Origin: Chitinophagales bacterium
Lineage (GTDB): Bacteria > Bacteroidota > Bacteroidia > Chitinophagales > Chitinophagaceae
Assembly: GCA_013298665.1 (NCBI GenBank)
Contig: JAAFIK010000002.1
Span: forward strand, 62,001-126,000
Reading direction: 5' to 3'
Length of the DNA stretch: 64,000 nt
Below are positions 8,807 to 16,429 of this stretch, piece after piece. Under the pieces are notes generated by a model, which was not told the DNA's origin, ran no database searches, and worked only from the letters and a program-made list of their open reading frames with translations. Position 1 is the stretch's first letter. Each line of letters starts with the position of its first letter. The position numbers and the translations under genes are program-made.

Positions 8807-10357
8807 TTATAATTTAATCTCTTCATCACTGTCGTCGTAAAAATGAAATTCAGTGAGGTGGTAATTGGTATTCGCTGTAATGCGTATGGACTGGCCAAAC
8901 TTCCTGCGCCACTTCGCCTTTCGTGAAAGCAGCCATCCCTTGGTAAGATAGGCATGAATAATCGGGTGCACTTCAATCGTGAGGCCTTTATGTTTCTGCA
9001 TCACCAGGTAACTCAGGTTCTTTTCAATCTCATCTTCAAGCACCAGTGTACTGCTGATTTTTCCCGTGCCGTTGCAACTGGGACAAATCTCCATCGTATT
9101 GATCGTCATTTCCGGCTTCATCCGCTGCCGGGTGATCTGCATAAGGCCAAATTTACTAATCGCCAGAACGGCGTGTTTCGCACGGTCAATCTTCATGAAA
9201 CCCTCCATCGCATCGGCAAGTTTCTTCTTATTATCCGGCAACTTCATATCAATGAAATCTACAACGATAATGCCCCCAAGATCGCGCAAACGCAATTGAC
9301 GGGCAATCTCATCCGCAGCTTCCAGATTTGTTTCCAGTGCGTTCTGTTCCTGATTATTACTTACACTCTTATAACCACTGTTCACATCAATCACATGCAA
9401 TGCCTCCGTGTGTTCAACAATCAGGTAGGCCCCACTGGGCAGGTTAACCGTTTTGCCAAAACTGCCTTTTACCTGCTTGGTAACACCAAAACTGTCAAAA
9501 ATGGGCGATCCGTTATTGTAATAGGAAACGATGTCCGCTTTATCCGGTGCAATCCGCTGGATATAACTACGGGCATCATTGAAAATATTTTTATCATTAA
9601 CCACAATACGGTTAAAATCTTCATTGAGCAGGTCGCGCAGTATGCTGGTCGTTTTACCCTGCTCACTCAATATCTTGGCTGGTGCTACTGCCCCTTTAAG
9701 GTTTGACTGAATAGTCTTCCATGTATTTACAAGGCTCAGCAGGTCTTCGTGCAATTCAGCCGTATGCTTGCCTTCTGCTGCCGTACGCACAATAACCCCG
9801 AAATTCTTTGGCTTTATTGCTTCAATAATTTTCTGAAGCCTTTTGCGCTCATCACTGCTGTGTATCTTCCGGCTCACGGCGATGATATCGTTGAAAGGCG
9901 TCAGTACAACAAAGCGGCCGGGCAAGCTCAGTTCGCAACTCAACCGGGGGCCTTTTGCCGCAATCGGTTCCTTTAAAATCTGTACCAATACATTCGGACG
10001 GCCGTTCAGCACTTCTGCAATTTTACCCGTTTTTACAATCTCAGGCTCAACCTCAAATTTGCCAAAATCAAAACCCGTTTCGGATTTATCATTCATCGCT
10101 AAATTGGTAAATTTGAGTATGGAGCGCACATAAGGACTCAGGTCAGTATAGTGCAGAAACGCATCTTTCTCAAAACCGACTTCTATAAACGCAGCATTGA
10201 GACCGGGTATCAATTTCTTTACCCGGCCAAGGTATAAGTCGCCCACGGCAAAATTGGCATCAGTCTTTTCACTGTGCAATTCTACCAGTTTCTTGTCTTC
10301 AAGCAGTGCAATCTCTACTCCCTGGGGAGCGGCATTGATAATAAGTTCCTTTGTCAA
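8807..10357 (-). CDS. rng: Ribonuclease E/G family endoribonuclease
   Basis: A 516-residue RNase G-type enzyme that cuts single-stranded RNA near 5' ends and takes part in rRNA processing and mRNA decay. An S1 RNA-binding domain is near residues 40-120 (NAAFIEVGFEKDAFLHYTDL). The catalytic DNase I-like core includes VIDVNSG and GGIIVVDFIDMK, which supply the magnesium-binding acidic residues. The zinc-link cysteines appear as CPSCNGTG near residue 430. It lacks the long disordered C-terminus of E. coli RNase E. Upstream on the same strand is a 29-residue basic protein gene, separated by a hairpin. Confidence 0.93.
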   Translation of the reverse strand: MTKELIINAAPQGVEIALLEDKKLVELHSEKTDANFAVGDLYLGRVKKLIPGLNAAFIEVGFEKDAFLHYTDLSPYVRSILKFTNLAMNDKSETGFDFGKFEVEPEIVKTGKIAEVLNGRPNVLVQILKEPIAAKGPRLSCELSLPGRFVVLTPFNDIIAVSRKIHSSDERKRLQKIIEAIKPKNFGVIVRTAAEGKHTAELHEDLLSLVNTWKTIQSNLKGAVAPAKILSEQGKTTSILRDLLNEDFNRIVVNDKNIFNDARSYIQRIAPDKADIVSYYNNGSPIFDSFGVTKQVKGSFGKTVNLPSGAYLIVEHTEALHVIDVNSGYKSVSNNQEQNALETNLEAADEIARQLRLRDLGGIIVVDFIDMKLPDNKKKLADAMEGFMKIDRAKHAVLAISKFGLMQITRQRMKPEMTINTMEICPSCNGTGKISSTLVLEDEIEKNLSYLVMQKHKGLTIEVHPIIHAYLTKGWLLSRKAKWRRKFGQSIRITANTNYHLTEFHFYDDSDEEIKL

Positions 10358-10449
10358 GCTTAAATCGTTTGATTAAACCATAACATCACGGAAGGAAAAC
10401 TATAAGACACACAAAATACCTGTTGTTAAACAGGTGGCCGGGTAATCCG

Positions 10450-10476
10450 GGCGTGAGACAGAGGATATCTCACGCC
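10450..10476 (-). terminator. Hairpin between the 29-residue protein gene and rng
   Basis: GGCGTGAGA and TCTCACGCC form a nine-base perfect stem around a nine-base loop, 14 bases past the stop of the small basic protein gene on the minus strand. No T run follows it, so it could be a processing or attenuation hairpin rather than a full terminator. Confidence 0.45.
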
Positions 10477-10489
10477 ATCATAAGGTCAT

Positions 10490-10579
10490 TTATTTCTTCT
10501 TATGACGATTTTTTCTTAAACGCTTTTTACGTTTGTGAGTAGCAATTTTATGACGTTTTCTCTTTTTACCGCAAGGCAT
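10490..10579 (-). CDS. 29-residue Cox24/AURKAIP1-like basic protein (putative small ribosomal protein)
   Basis: The product starts MPCGKKRKRHKIATHKRKKR and continues to 29 residues, 20 of them Lys, Arg or His. Bacteroidota genomes carry a near-invariant gene of this kind, usually named AURKAIP1/COX24 domain-containing protein. The domain is that of mitochondrial small-subunit protein mS38. The extreme basicity and lack of acidic residues fit rRNA binding. It lies upstream of the RNase E/G gene on the same strand and downstream of the TPR gene. Gene finders often miss it because of its size. Recognition is from memory of the family; ribosome association is inferred. Confidence 0.82.
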   Translation of the reverse strand: MPCGKKRKRHKIATHKRKKRLRKNRHKKK

Positions 10580-10640
10580 ACGCTAAATCTTTTTTTAATA
10601 TTGTTTTGAAATAATGTTTAAATATCTTGTTTTTTGGCTT

Positions 10641-11492
10641 TTACCTGATTTCCTTTATTCTTTTGTCAATCTCCCGGATAAAATCGGGATTAGTGACTAA
10701 TTTTTTACTGTTGACATACCACTCGACTGCCTTTTCCTTGTTTCCTGAAGCAGCATAAGCATCAGCGAGCCAGGTAACAGCTTCGAGATTGGAGGGCTCA
10801 GCATCAACAACCTTCTGCAGCCTCGGTATAGCCTTATCGTACTGTCCACTGATAAAGCCACCAATCCCCAGCACCAATTGTGCCTGCATATTCATACTGT
10901 CTTTCCGCACCACACCCAGCAATTGCTGGATACCCTTCATTGTCTCGGCTGCATCACCCGTCATTCCCTTTCCAAAAACATAACAACTGCCCAGTCCAAC
11001 CTTAAGGGAATCATTTTCCGGATTTAGTACCAACGCTTTCTCAAAAAGCCCGGCAGCCTCATTCGCTTTCCAGATCCTGACAGAGTCGGTACGTTCAGCA
11101 CGAACCGCCTCTAACATCAATCGGGCGGCAAAGGTGAGGTTTTTTTCTGAATTTTCCAACTTAGCAGCCTGGGCAGTGTAGAAAGCATAGGGTTCAAGCA
11201 GGTGCAGACTGTCTTTCCAAAAAGCCGCAAGCTGCCGGTAAGCCGATATTGCCTGGTCTTTTACGGCTCCGCGGCTGATGCTGTTTTCGATTGCCTGAAC
11301 ATATACGGATTGGGCTGGGGTCAGCCGGTTGTCTTTCAGGGTGCTGATATACCGGTCAATATTGAATACAACACTACCCCCAGCTACAGGTGGCTTGTTG
11401 CTCTTCTGCTCTCCCGAAACGGTAGGTGCCAGAAAAAATAAAGCGAATAAAAGCGCTAATCCACCGCCCGCAAGGATATACTGTTGTTTCAC
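10641..11492 (-). CDS. Membrane-anchored TPR-repeat protein
   Basis: 283 residues with an N-terminal hydrophobic segment (ILAGGGLALLFALFFLAPTV), probably a membrane anchor or uncleaved signal, then helical repeats. Tetratricopeptide-like units are clearest in the C-terminal half (AAGLFEKALVLNPENDSLKVGLG, later AIPRLQKVVDAEPSNLEAVTWLADAY). Such proteins are scaffolds for protein contacts, and no enzymatic motif is visible. It is encoded 27 bases downstream of the HU-like gene on the same strand, so the two are probably co-transcribed. The partner is unknown. Confidence 0.75.
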   Translation of the reverse strand: MKQQYILAGGGLALLFALFFLAPTVSGEQKSNKPPVAGGSVVFNIDRYISTLKDNRLTPAQSVYVQAIENSISRGAVKDQAISAYRQLAAFWKDSLHLLEPYAFYTAQAAKLENSEKNLTFAARLMLEAVRAERTDSVRIWKANEAAGLFEKALVLNPENDSLKVGLGSCYVFGKGMTGDAAETMKGIQQLLGVVRKDSMNMQAQLVLGIGGFISGQYDKAIPRLQKVVDAEPSNLEAVTWLADAYAASGNKEKAVEWYVNSKKLVTNPDFIREIDKRIKEIR

Positions 11493-11519
11493 ACTTCAAA
11501 TTTGAATGGCAAAGGTACG

Positions 11520-11846
11520 TTAGTCTTCGCTCTCCATATCAAACCCGGTGATATCTGCAGGGGAAATATTTTTGCTTTTTACTTCCTGAACAAACTCTTT
11601 GGCAGGCTTAAAAGCAGGTATAAAGTGCTCCGGAATTTCCACGGCAACATTCCTTTTAATATTACGGCCGATTTTTGCAGCCCGCTTCTTGGTAATAAAA
11701 CTGCCAAAGCCACGGATATAGATATTTTCGCCGGACGCAAGGGATTCCTTGACTTCCTTAAACATCGTTTCCAATGTCACCAGTACATCCACTTTCGGAA
11801 TGCCGGTTTTCTCGGAGATTTGGGTAATAAGCTCAGATTTTCTCAT
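11520..11846 (-). CDS. HU/IHF-family DNA-binding protein
   Basis: 108 residues of the HU/IHF fold (MRKSELITQISEKTGIPK, then IYIRGFGSFITKKRAAKIGRN). It bends and compacts DNA as a dimer. The beta-arm region with the usual GFGSF motif is intact. The C-terminus runs about 18 residues past the roughly 90 of E. coli HU and is acidic at its end (FDMESED), as in several Bacteroidota paralogs. I chose ATG at 11846: the 15 residues upstream (with Cys-Cys and Lys/Arg pairs) are not HU-like. Confidence 0.9.
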   Translation of the reverse strand: MRKSELITQISEKTGIPKVDVLVTLETMFKEVKESLASGENIYIRGFGSFITKKRAAKIGRNIKRNVAVEIPEHFIPAFKPAKEFVQEVKSKNISPADITGFDMESED

Positions 11847-12055
11847 TTTTCTCTTGAATTTAAGTCGTCTACAACAGCCATGCGTTAACATTCACCATTC
11901 CCGCACCGGATTGTACACAGTGATTTTCAATAATTACTTCAGGTTTCAAATCTACTCTTTTTTTTTAATCCATGTATAACTTGTTGATTATTAATACTAT
12001 ACAATTTGAACAAAAAATATTTCCCCCTGAAAACTTTTATGCCCAATTTTGGGAG

Positions 12056-13144
12056 ATGAAAGAAAAGGGGAATGTTGGCCGCACCGCTTTTACAAAGGCG
12101 TTACTCGCCTGGAACAAGCAGGAAAACAGGCGCGAGATGCCCTGGAAAGGAGAGAGAGACCCATACAAGATATGGCTGAGCGAAATCATACTGCAGCAAA
12201 CACGGGTTGAACAGGGTTGGGCCTACTACGAGCGCTTTGTCAGCCGCTTTCCCGATGTCGTTGCACTCGCCAACGCCGCCGATACCGATATTTTTAAGCT
12301 GTGGGAAGGCCTTGGGTATTATTCGCGCTGCAAAAACCTGATAGCCACTGCCCGCTTTATTGCCGGTGAATGTGGCGGTGTCTTTCCGGATTCTTATGCA
12401 GGATTACTTGCCCTCAAAGGTGTAGGGCCCTATACCGCCGCTGCCATAGCCTCATTTGCCTACCACCTTCCCCATGCCGTTGTAGACGGAAATGTATTCC
12501 GCGTACTGTCGCGTTACTTTGGAATTCATACCCCTATTGATGACCATACCGGAAAACAGACATTCACTACCCTCGCACAATCGCTGCTCCCCCACAAACA
12601 ACCCGCTGCGTACAACCAGGCCATCATGGACTTCGGCGCTACACGCTGCAAACCCAGGCTACCCGATTGCAAGACCTGTCCGCTGCGCAGGGAATGCTGG
12701 GCATTTGCACACCAGGCCACGGCTTTATTACCCATCAAAGAAAAAAAACTCCTCCGGAAAACGAGGTGGTTCGATTACCTGCTCATCAGTGACGGACACC
12801 AGACCCTGGTGCGTAAAAGACCTGGCGGAGATATCTGGGAAAATCTTTTTGAGTTTGTACTCCTCGAAACGGAACCCTCACCTGCTTCAGCCCCCGATAT
12901 CAGGCCAGCCCTGAAGCAGCTCTTCGGAAGAACCCCTTTCCAATTGGTACAACAATCAGGTGTCTATCAGCAACAATTAACTCACCAAACCATCCATGGG
13001 CGGTTTTTTCGTATAAACGTGAAAGAAATGTTAATATTAAAGGACTACGAAGCCCTGCCCACCGAAAAACTCGTAAAACTGGCCTTTCCAAAATTTATTA
13101 CACACTATTTGACAGATAAAAAACTAACTTTAAATTTGTTGTAG
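12056..13144 (+). CDS. mutY: A/G-specific adenine DNA glycosylase
   Basis: MutY removes adenine mispaired with 8-oxoguanine. The 362-residue product has the N-terminal helix-hairpin-helix glycosylase core (WLSEIILQQTRVEQG with the catalytic Glu; LALKGVGPYTAAAIASFA hairpin; VDGNVFRVLSRYFG with the conserved Asp). The four Fe-S cluster cysteines are spaced Cys-x6-Cys-x2-Cys-x5-Cys (CKPRLPDCKTCPLRREC). A C-terminal NUDIX-like 8-oxoG recognition domain completes it. The frame stays open to 11972, but the extra 28 residues do not look like MutY, so ATG at 12056 is preferred. It begins the mutY-ssb-gldE-gldD series. Confidence 0.92.
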   Translation: MKEKGNVGRTAFTKALLAWNKQENRREMPWKGERDPYKIWLSEIILQQTRVEQGWAYYERFVSRFPDVVALANAADTDIFKLWEGLGYYSRCKNLIATARFIAGECGGVFPDSYAGLLALKGVGPYTAAAIASFAYHLPHAVVDGNVFRVLSRYFGIHTPIDDHTGKQTFTTLAQSLLPHKQPAAYNQAIMDFGATRCKPRLPDCKTCPLRRECWAFAHQATALLPIKEKKLLRKTRWFDYLLISDGHQTLVRKRPGGDIWENLFEFVLLETEPSPASAPDIRPALKQLFGRTPFQLVQQSGVYQQQLTHQTIHGRFFRINVKEMLILKDYEALPTEKLVKLAFPKFITHYLTDKKLTLNLL

Positions 13145-13247
13145 CACTTACCCCCTTAACACGGCATAAGCGTGTCTGCGTGATAGCAATAACTTATACA
13201 TGAACATACACCATTGCCCGGGCTGGGTGCTGGTGAAAATAAAATTT

Positions 13248-13676
13248 ATGAGAGGTGTAAACAGAGTGATGTTAATCGGCAATCTGGGCAAAGATCCTGA
13301 TATTCAATACCTGGAAGGAAATATTGGTGTTGCAAAATTTTCATTAGCCACAACTGAAACATATAAAGACAGGAGCGGCAAATTAGTTTCACAAACAGAA
13401 TGGCATACAGTGGTGCTTTGGCGCGGCCTCGCTGAGCTTGCACAAAAATACCTCCACAAAGGCAGTCTTGTTTATATTGAAGGACGCCTCAAAACACGCA
13501 GTTGGGAAGATAAGGAAGGGAATAAAAAGTTTGCAACAGAAATAGTGGGCGACAACCTGATCATGCTCGACAAACGCGGCGATGGCAGCCACCCGATGGG
13601 TAATGTGGATGACGGCCTTCATGGGGATCATGTACCCCCTGTGGACGATAATGGTACTGAACGGTTACCATTTTAA
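13248..13676 (+). CDS. ssb: Single-stranded DNA-binding protein
   Basis: 142 residues with a complete OB fold (MRGVNRVMLIGNLGKDPDI, then TEWHTVVLWRGLAELAQKYL, LVYIEGRLKTRSWEDKEGNK). SSB coats single strands in replication and repair and recruits partners through its acidic C-terminal tip. The tail here ends DDNGTERLPF, keeping the terminal Pro-Phe. The start at 13248 gives the usual N-terminus; the 16 codons upstream are not SSB-like. It lies between mutY and gldE, a gene order common in Bacteroidota. Confidence 0.95.
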   Translation: MRGVNRVMLIGNLGKDPDIQYLEGNIGVAKFSLATTETYKDRSGKLVSQTEWHTVVLWRGLAELAQKYLHKGSLVYIEGRLKTRSWEDKEGNKKFATEIVGDNLIMLDKRGDGSHPMGNVDDGLHGDHVPPVDDNGTERLPF

Positions 13677-13741
13677 AAAATATCCCTTTACTTTACATTG
13701 TTTTTGCAAAAAGACGGTATTGTTCACTAAAAACAACTGTT

Positions 13742-15088
13742 TTGGATTATCATTCGGTCAGTACATGCTTTTCAACCCTTACAATACCCCTTGTGGTGAT
13801 GACACCTGCTGCCACAACAGTATTGTTTTTTCTTCTTGCTATACTTTTCCTCGTTTCTTTTCTTGTTGCAGGATCGGAAGTGGCTTTTTTTTCGATGACC
13901 ACCAAGGACATCAATATGCTGAAAACGCATAAACAACCTGCATACCGCCGTATTGTGAGCCTGCTGGAGCAACCCAAGACCCTCCTGGCATCAATGCTCA
14001 TCACCAACAGTTTTGTCAATATCGGCATCATCCTTATTTCCAACCTGCTCATCGACAGTATATTACCGCAGGAGGCGGGGTTCTCCTGGCTGGGCTTTCT
14101 GACCAAGGCCCTGATCGTTACCATACTCCTTGTGCTTTTTGCCGAAGTACTCCCCAAAGTATGGGCCACACACCAGAAGCTGCGTTTTGCATCCACGGCC
14201 TCCCTGCTTATAGAAATCTGCAACAGCATTTTTTACCGCATCAGCAAAAGATTGGTACACTTCAGCAATGGCATAGAAAAGAAGTTTGCCACCGACAACA
14301 ACTCGGCGATGGATAACAGTCATCTGGACTATGCCATAGATCTGCTGCCCGAACATGAAGCCACAATGGAGGAAAAGCAAATCCTCAAAGGCATCCGGAA
14401 ATTTGGTGACACTATGGTCAAACAGGTGATGCGTACCCGCTTAGACGTCAGCGGTATTCACCTGTCATCCAATTTTGGCGAGGTAACCCAAAAGGTGGAA
14501 GAGCTGCATTACAGCCGCCTGCCGGTTTATAAGAGCAACCTCGATGAGATTGCAGGCATGCTGCACACCAAAGACATGCTGCCCCATCTCGGAGAACCGG
14601 TTACTTTCGATTGGCATACACTCATCCGCCCGGCTTATTTTGTACACGAACAGAAACTGATCGAAGACCTGCTCCAGGATTTCCGCAATAAAAGAATACA
14701 TTTTGCAGTGGTCGTTGATGAGTTTGGCGGCACCAGTGGTATCGTTACCCTTGAAGACATTATGGAAGAGATTATCGGCGAGATCAAAGATGAATTTGAT
14801 GATGAGGAAAGCAGCAACAAAAAGATAGACGACAATACCTATATTTTTGAAGGCAAGACCATGATCAATGACCTGTGCAGGATCATGGCTCTTCCCCAGG
14901 ATACTTTTGAACAGCAACGGGGCGACAGTGATTCCCTCGCCGGGCTCGTACTCGAAATTGCCGGAGAATTTCCACAGGAAAACGAAACCCTGGTATCCGG
15001 TGAATTTACCTTTATCCCCATGACGATCAACAAAAACAGGATAGAAAAAGTAAAGGTAATTATACAACCCCCAGCCTTACAGGAATAA
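13742..15088 (+). CDS. gldE: Gliding-motility-associated protein GldE (CNNM/CBS transporter-like)
   Basis: A 448-residue membrane protein of the CNNM/HlyC-CorC type. Three to four N-terminal hydrophobic segments (TVLFFLLAILFLVSFLVAGSEVAFFSM, LITNSFVNIGIILISNLLI) are followed by two CBS domains around residues 200-330 (VMRTRLDVSGI; VDEFGGTSGIVTLEDIMEEIIGEI) and a C-terminal CorC-type domain (DSLAGLVLEIAGEFP). The TTG at 13742 gives a 57-base extension over ATG at 13799, and either start is possible. It sits directly before gldD, as in the Flavobacterium gliding locus. Many non-gliding Bacteroidota keep the pair. Confidence 0.85.
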   Translation: MDYHSVSTCFSTLTIPLVVMTPAATTVLFFLLAILFLVSFLVAGSEVAFFSMTTKDINMLKTHKQPAYRRIVSLLEQPKTLLASMLITNSFVNIGIILISNLLIDSILPQEAGFSWLGFLTKALIVTILLVLFAEVLPKVWATHQKLRFASTASLLIEICNSIFYRISKRLVHFSNGIEKKFATDNNSAMDNSHLDYAIDLLPEHEATMEEKQILKGIRKFGDTMVKQVMRTRLDVSGIHLSSNFGEVTQKVEELHYSRLPVYKSNLDEIAGMLHTKDMLPHLGEPVTFDWHTLIRPAYFVHEQKLIEDLLQDFRNKRIHFAVVVDEFGGTSGIVTLEDIMEEIIGEIKDEFDDEESSNKKIDDNTYIFEGKTMINDLCRIMALPQDTFEQQRGDSDSLAGLVLEIAGEFPQENETLVSGEFTFIPMTINKNRIEKVKVIIQPPALQE

Positions 15089-15119
15089 GCATTTTACAAC
15101 TCAAGCGACGCAATAAAAA

Positions 15120-15782
15120 GTGAATCTTCAACGCATCATTTTAATATTTGGTCTTGCAGCAACGGCCATCTGCCTCACAGTCTGCAATTCGCCTTATACC
15201 TCCCGTAAAAAAGGCTACTACCGTATTGACCTGCCGCAGCACAAATACCGTACTTTCGACACAGCCGGTGTACCCTATAGTTTTGAATACCCCGTCTACG
15301 CCAATATTGTACGCGACAGCACTTATTTTGATGCCAGTCCCGAAAACCCATATTGGTACAATATCGATTTTCCACAGTTTTCAGGCCGCATCTTCCTGAG
15401 CTACAAAATCATCGGCGGGCAGGCCACCTATAAGAAAAAACAAGCGGATGGCACCTATAAAGACTCAACAGGCACCAATAGATTCGACGCCCTCGTGAAC
15501 GATGCTTTTAACCTCACCAATAAAAATAATGTTATTGCCAAAGGCATCAAGGACAGCCTTTTATATACACCCAATGGCGTTAGCGGGATATTTTTCAGCG
15601 TAAAAGGTAATGCAGCCAGCGCACAACAGTTTTTTCTCAGCGATACCAACCGGCATTTTATACGGGGTGCCCTTTATTTTGAAGCACCGCCCAATGCCGA
15701 CTCACTCCGTCCCGTACTTCTTTTTCTGCAGAAAGACCTCGAACACCTGATCAATACTTTCCGGTGGAAAGACCCGAAATAG
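15120..15782 (+). CDS. gldD: Gliding-motility lipoprotein GldD
   Basis: 220 residues starting with GTG. It has a lipoprotein signal with the lipidated Cys in LTVC around residue 22. The body has the GldD pattern (KGYYRIDLPQHKYRTFD, VPYSFEYPVYA, YWYNIDFPQFSGRIFLSYK, FFLSDTNRHFIRGALYFEA). In Flavobacterium johnsoniae gldD is needed for gliding and type IX secretion-related functions. Here it follows gldE by 31 bases, so co-transcription is likely. Its exact biochemical role is unknown. No other gld genes are in the window. Confidence 0.88.
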   Translation: MNLQRIILIFGLAATAICLTVCNSPYTSRKKGYYRIDLPQHKYRTFDTAGVPYSFEYPVYANIVRDSTYFDASPENPYWYNIDFPQFSGRIFLSYKIIGGQATYKKKQADGTYKDSTGTNRFDALVNDAFNLTNKNNVIAKGIKDSLLYTPNGVSGIFFSVKGNAASAQQFFLSDTNRHFIRGALYFEAPPNADSLRPVLLFLQKDLEHLINTFRWKDPK

Positions 15783-15825
15783 TTGTGTAATGAACCGGCT
15801 CAGGCCGGCAGACTGCCTTACACCA

Positions 15826-16365
15826 TCAGTCTTGTACAGGCTCACTTCCGTGCAACCCTTCTTTATTCGCCACAAAGATTTTAACCAGACAGTTGTCAAC
15901 CACTTCATTACCCGCATACCGCATCCCAATCTTTTGCAAAATGGCAACGGATGCCAGGTTTTCTGCATGTGCCCTGCCGGTAATTTTATCAATGGCAAGT
16001 GTATCAAAACCATAATTCAGCGTATGCAGGGCGGCCTCCGAAGCGTAGCCCTTACCCCAGAAAACAGGCAGCAACCGGTAGCCCAGGTCGGTAATACCTT
16101 CTGCCGGGTGCCATTTCAACCCGCACCAGCCGGCAAACCGGCCATCAGCTTTCAGGTGTACGGCCCACCTGCCCCGGTTGTACAGGGTATATTGCGGTAA
16201 AATAATATCGGTAATCACCTGGCGGGCATGATCCTCATCCACCAGCATAGGTTCGTGTATATACCTCAGTACCTCCGGCTTGCTGTTGAGTTCGAGCAGC
16301 AGCGGGGCGTCTTCAAGTGTCATCCTGCGCAACAGTAAACGGGGTGTTTCAAGTATCACTTGCAT
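15826..16365 (-). CDS. GNAT-family N-acetyltransferase (RimJ/RimL type)
   Basis: 179 residues of the RimJ/RimL-like GNAT fold: LETPRLLLRRMTLEDAPLLLELN at the start, the beta strands around GWCGLKWHPAEGITDLGYRLLP, the acetyl-CoA loop as WGKGYASEAALHTLNYGF, and AENLASVAILQKIGM. Such enzymes acetylate alpha-amino groups of proteins or small amines using acetyl-CoA; the substrate cannot be predicted. The gene is downstream of alaS on the same strand with 64 bases between, possibly in one unit. Confidence 0.85.
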   Translation of the reverse strand: MQVILETPRLLLRRMTLEDAPLLLELNSKPEVLRYIHEPMLVDEDHARQVITDIILPQYTLYNRGRWAVHLKADGRFAGWCGLKWHPAEGITDLGYRLLPVFWGKGYASEAALHTLNYGFDTLAIDKITGRAHAENLASVAILQKIGMRYAGNEVVDNCLVKIFVANKEGLHGSEPVQD

Positions 16366-16429
16366 AAAAAATGTATTTGTTAAAGATACCCGGCCATACA
16401 GGTGTCCAATCCTGCAATCCGGGTACTTA

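Noticed and set aside
13159..13175. ACACG...CGTGT hairpin as a mutY terminator
   Set aside because: The five-base stem is weak and lacks a T run; it cannot be told from chance.
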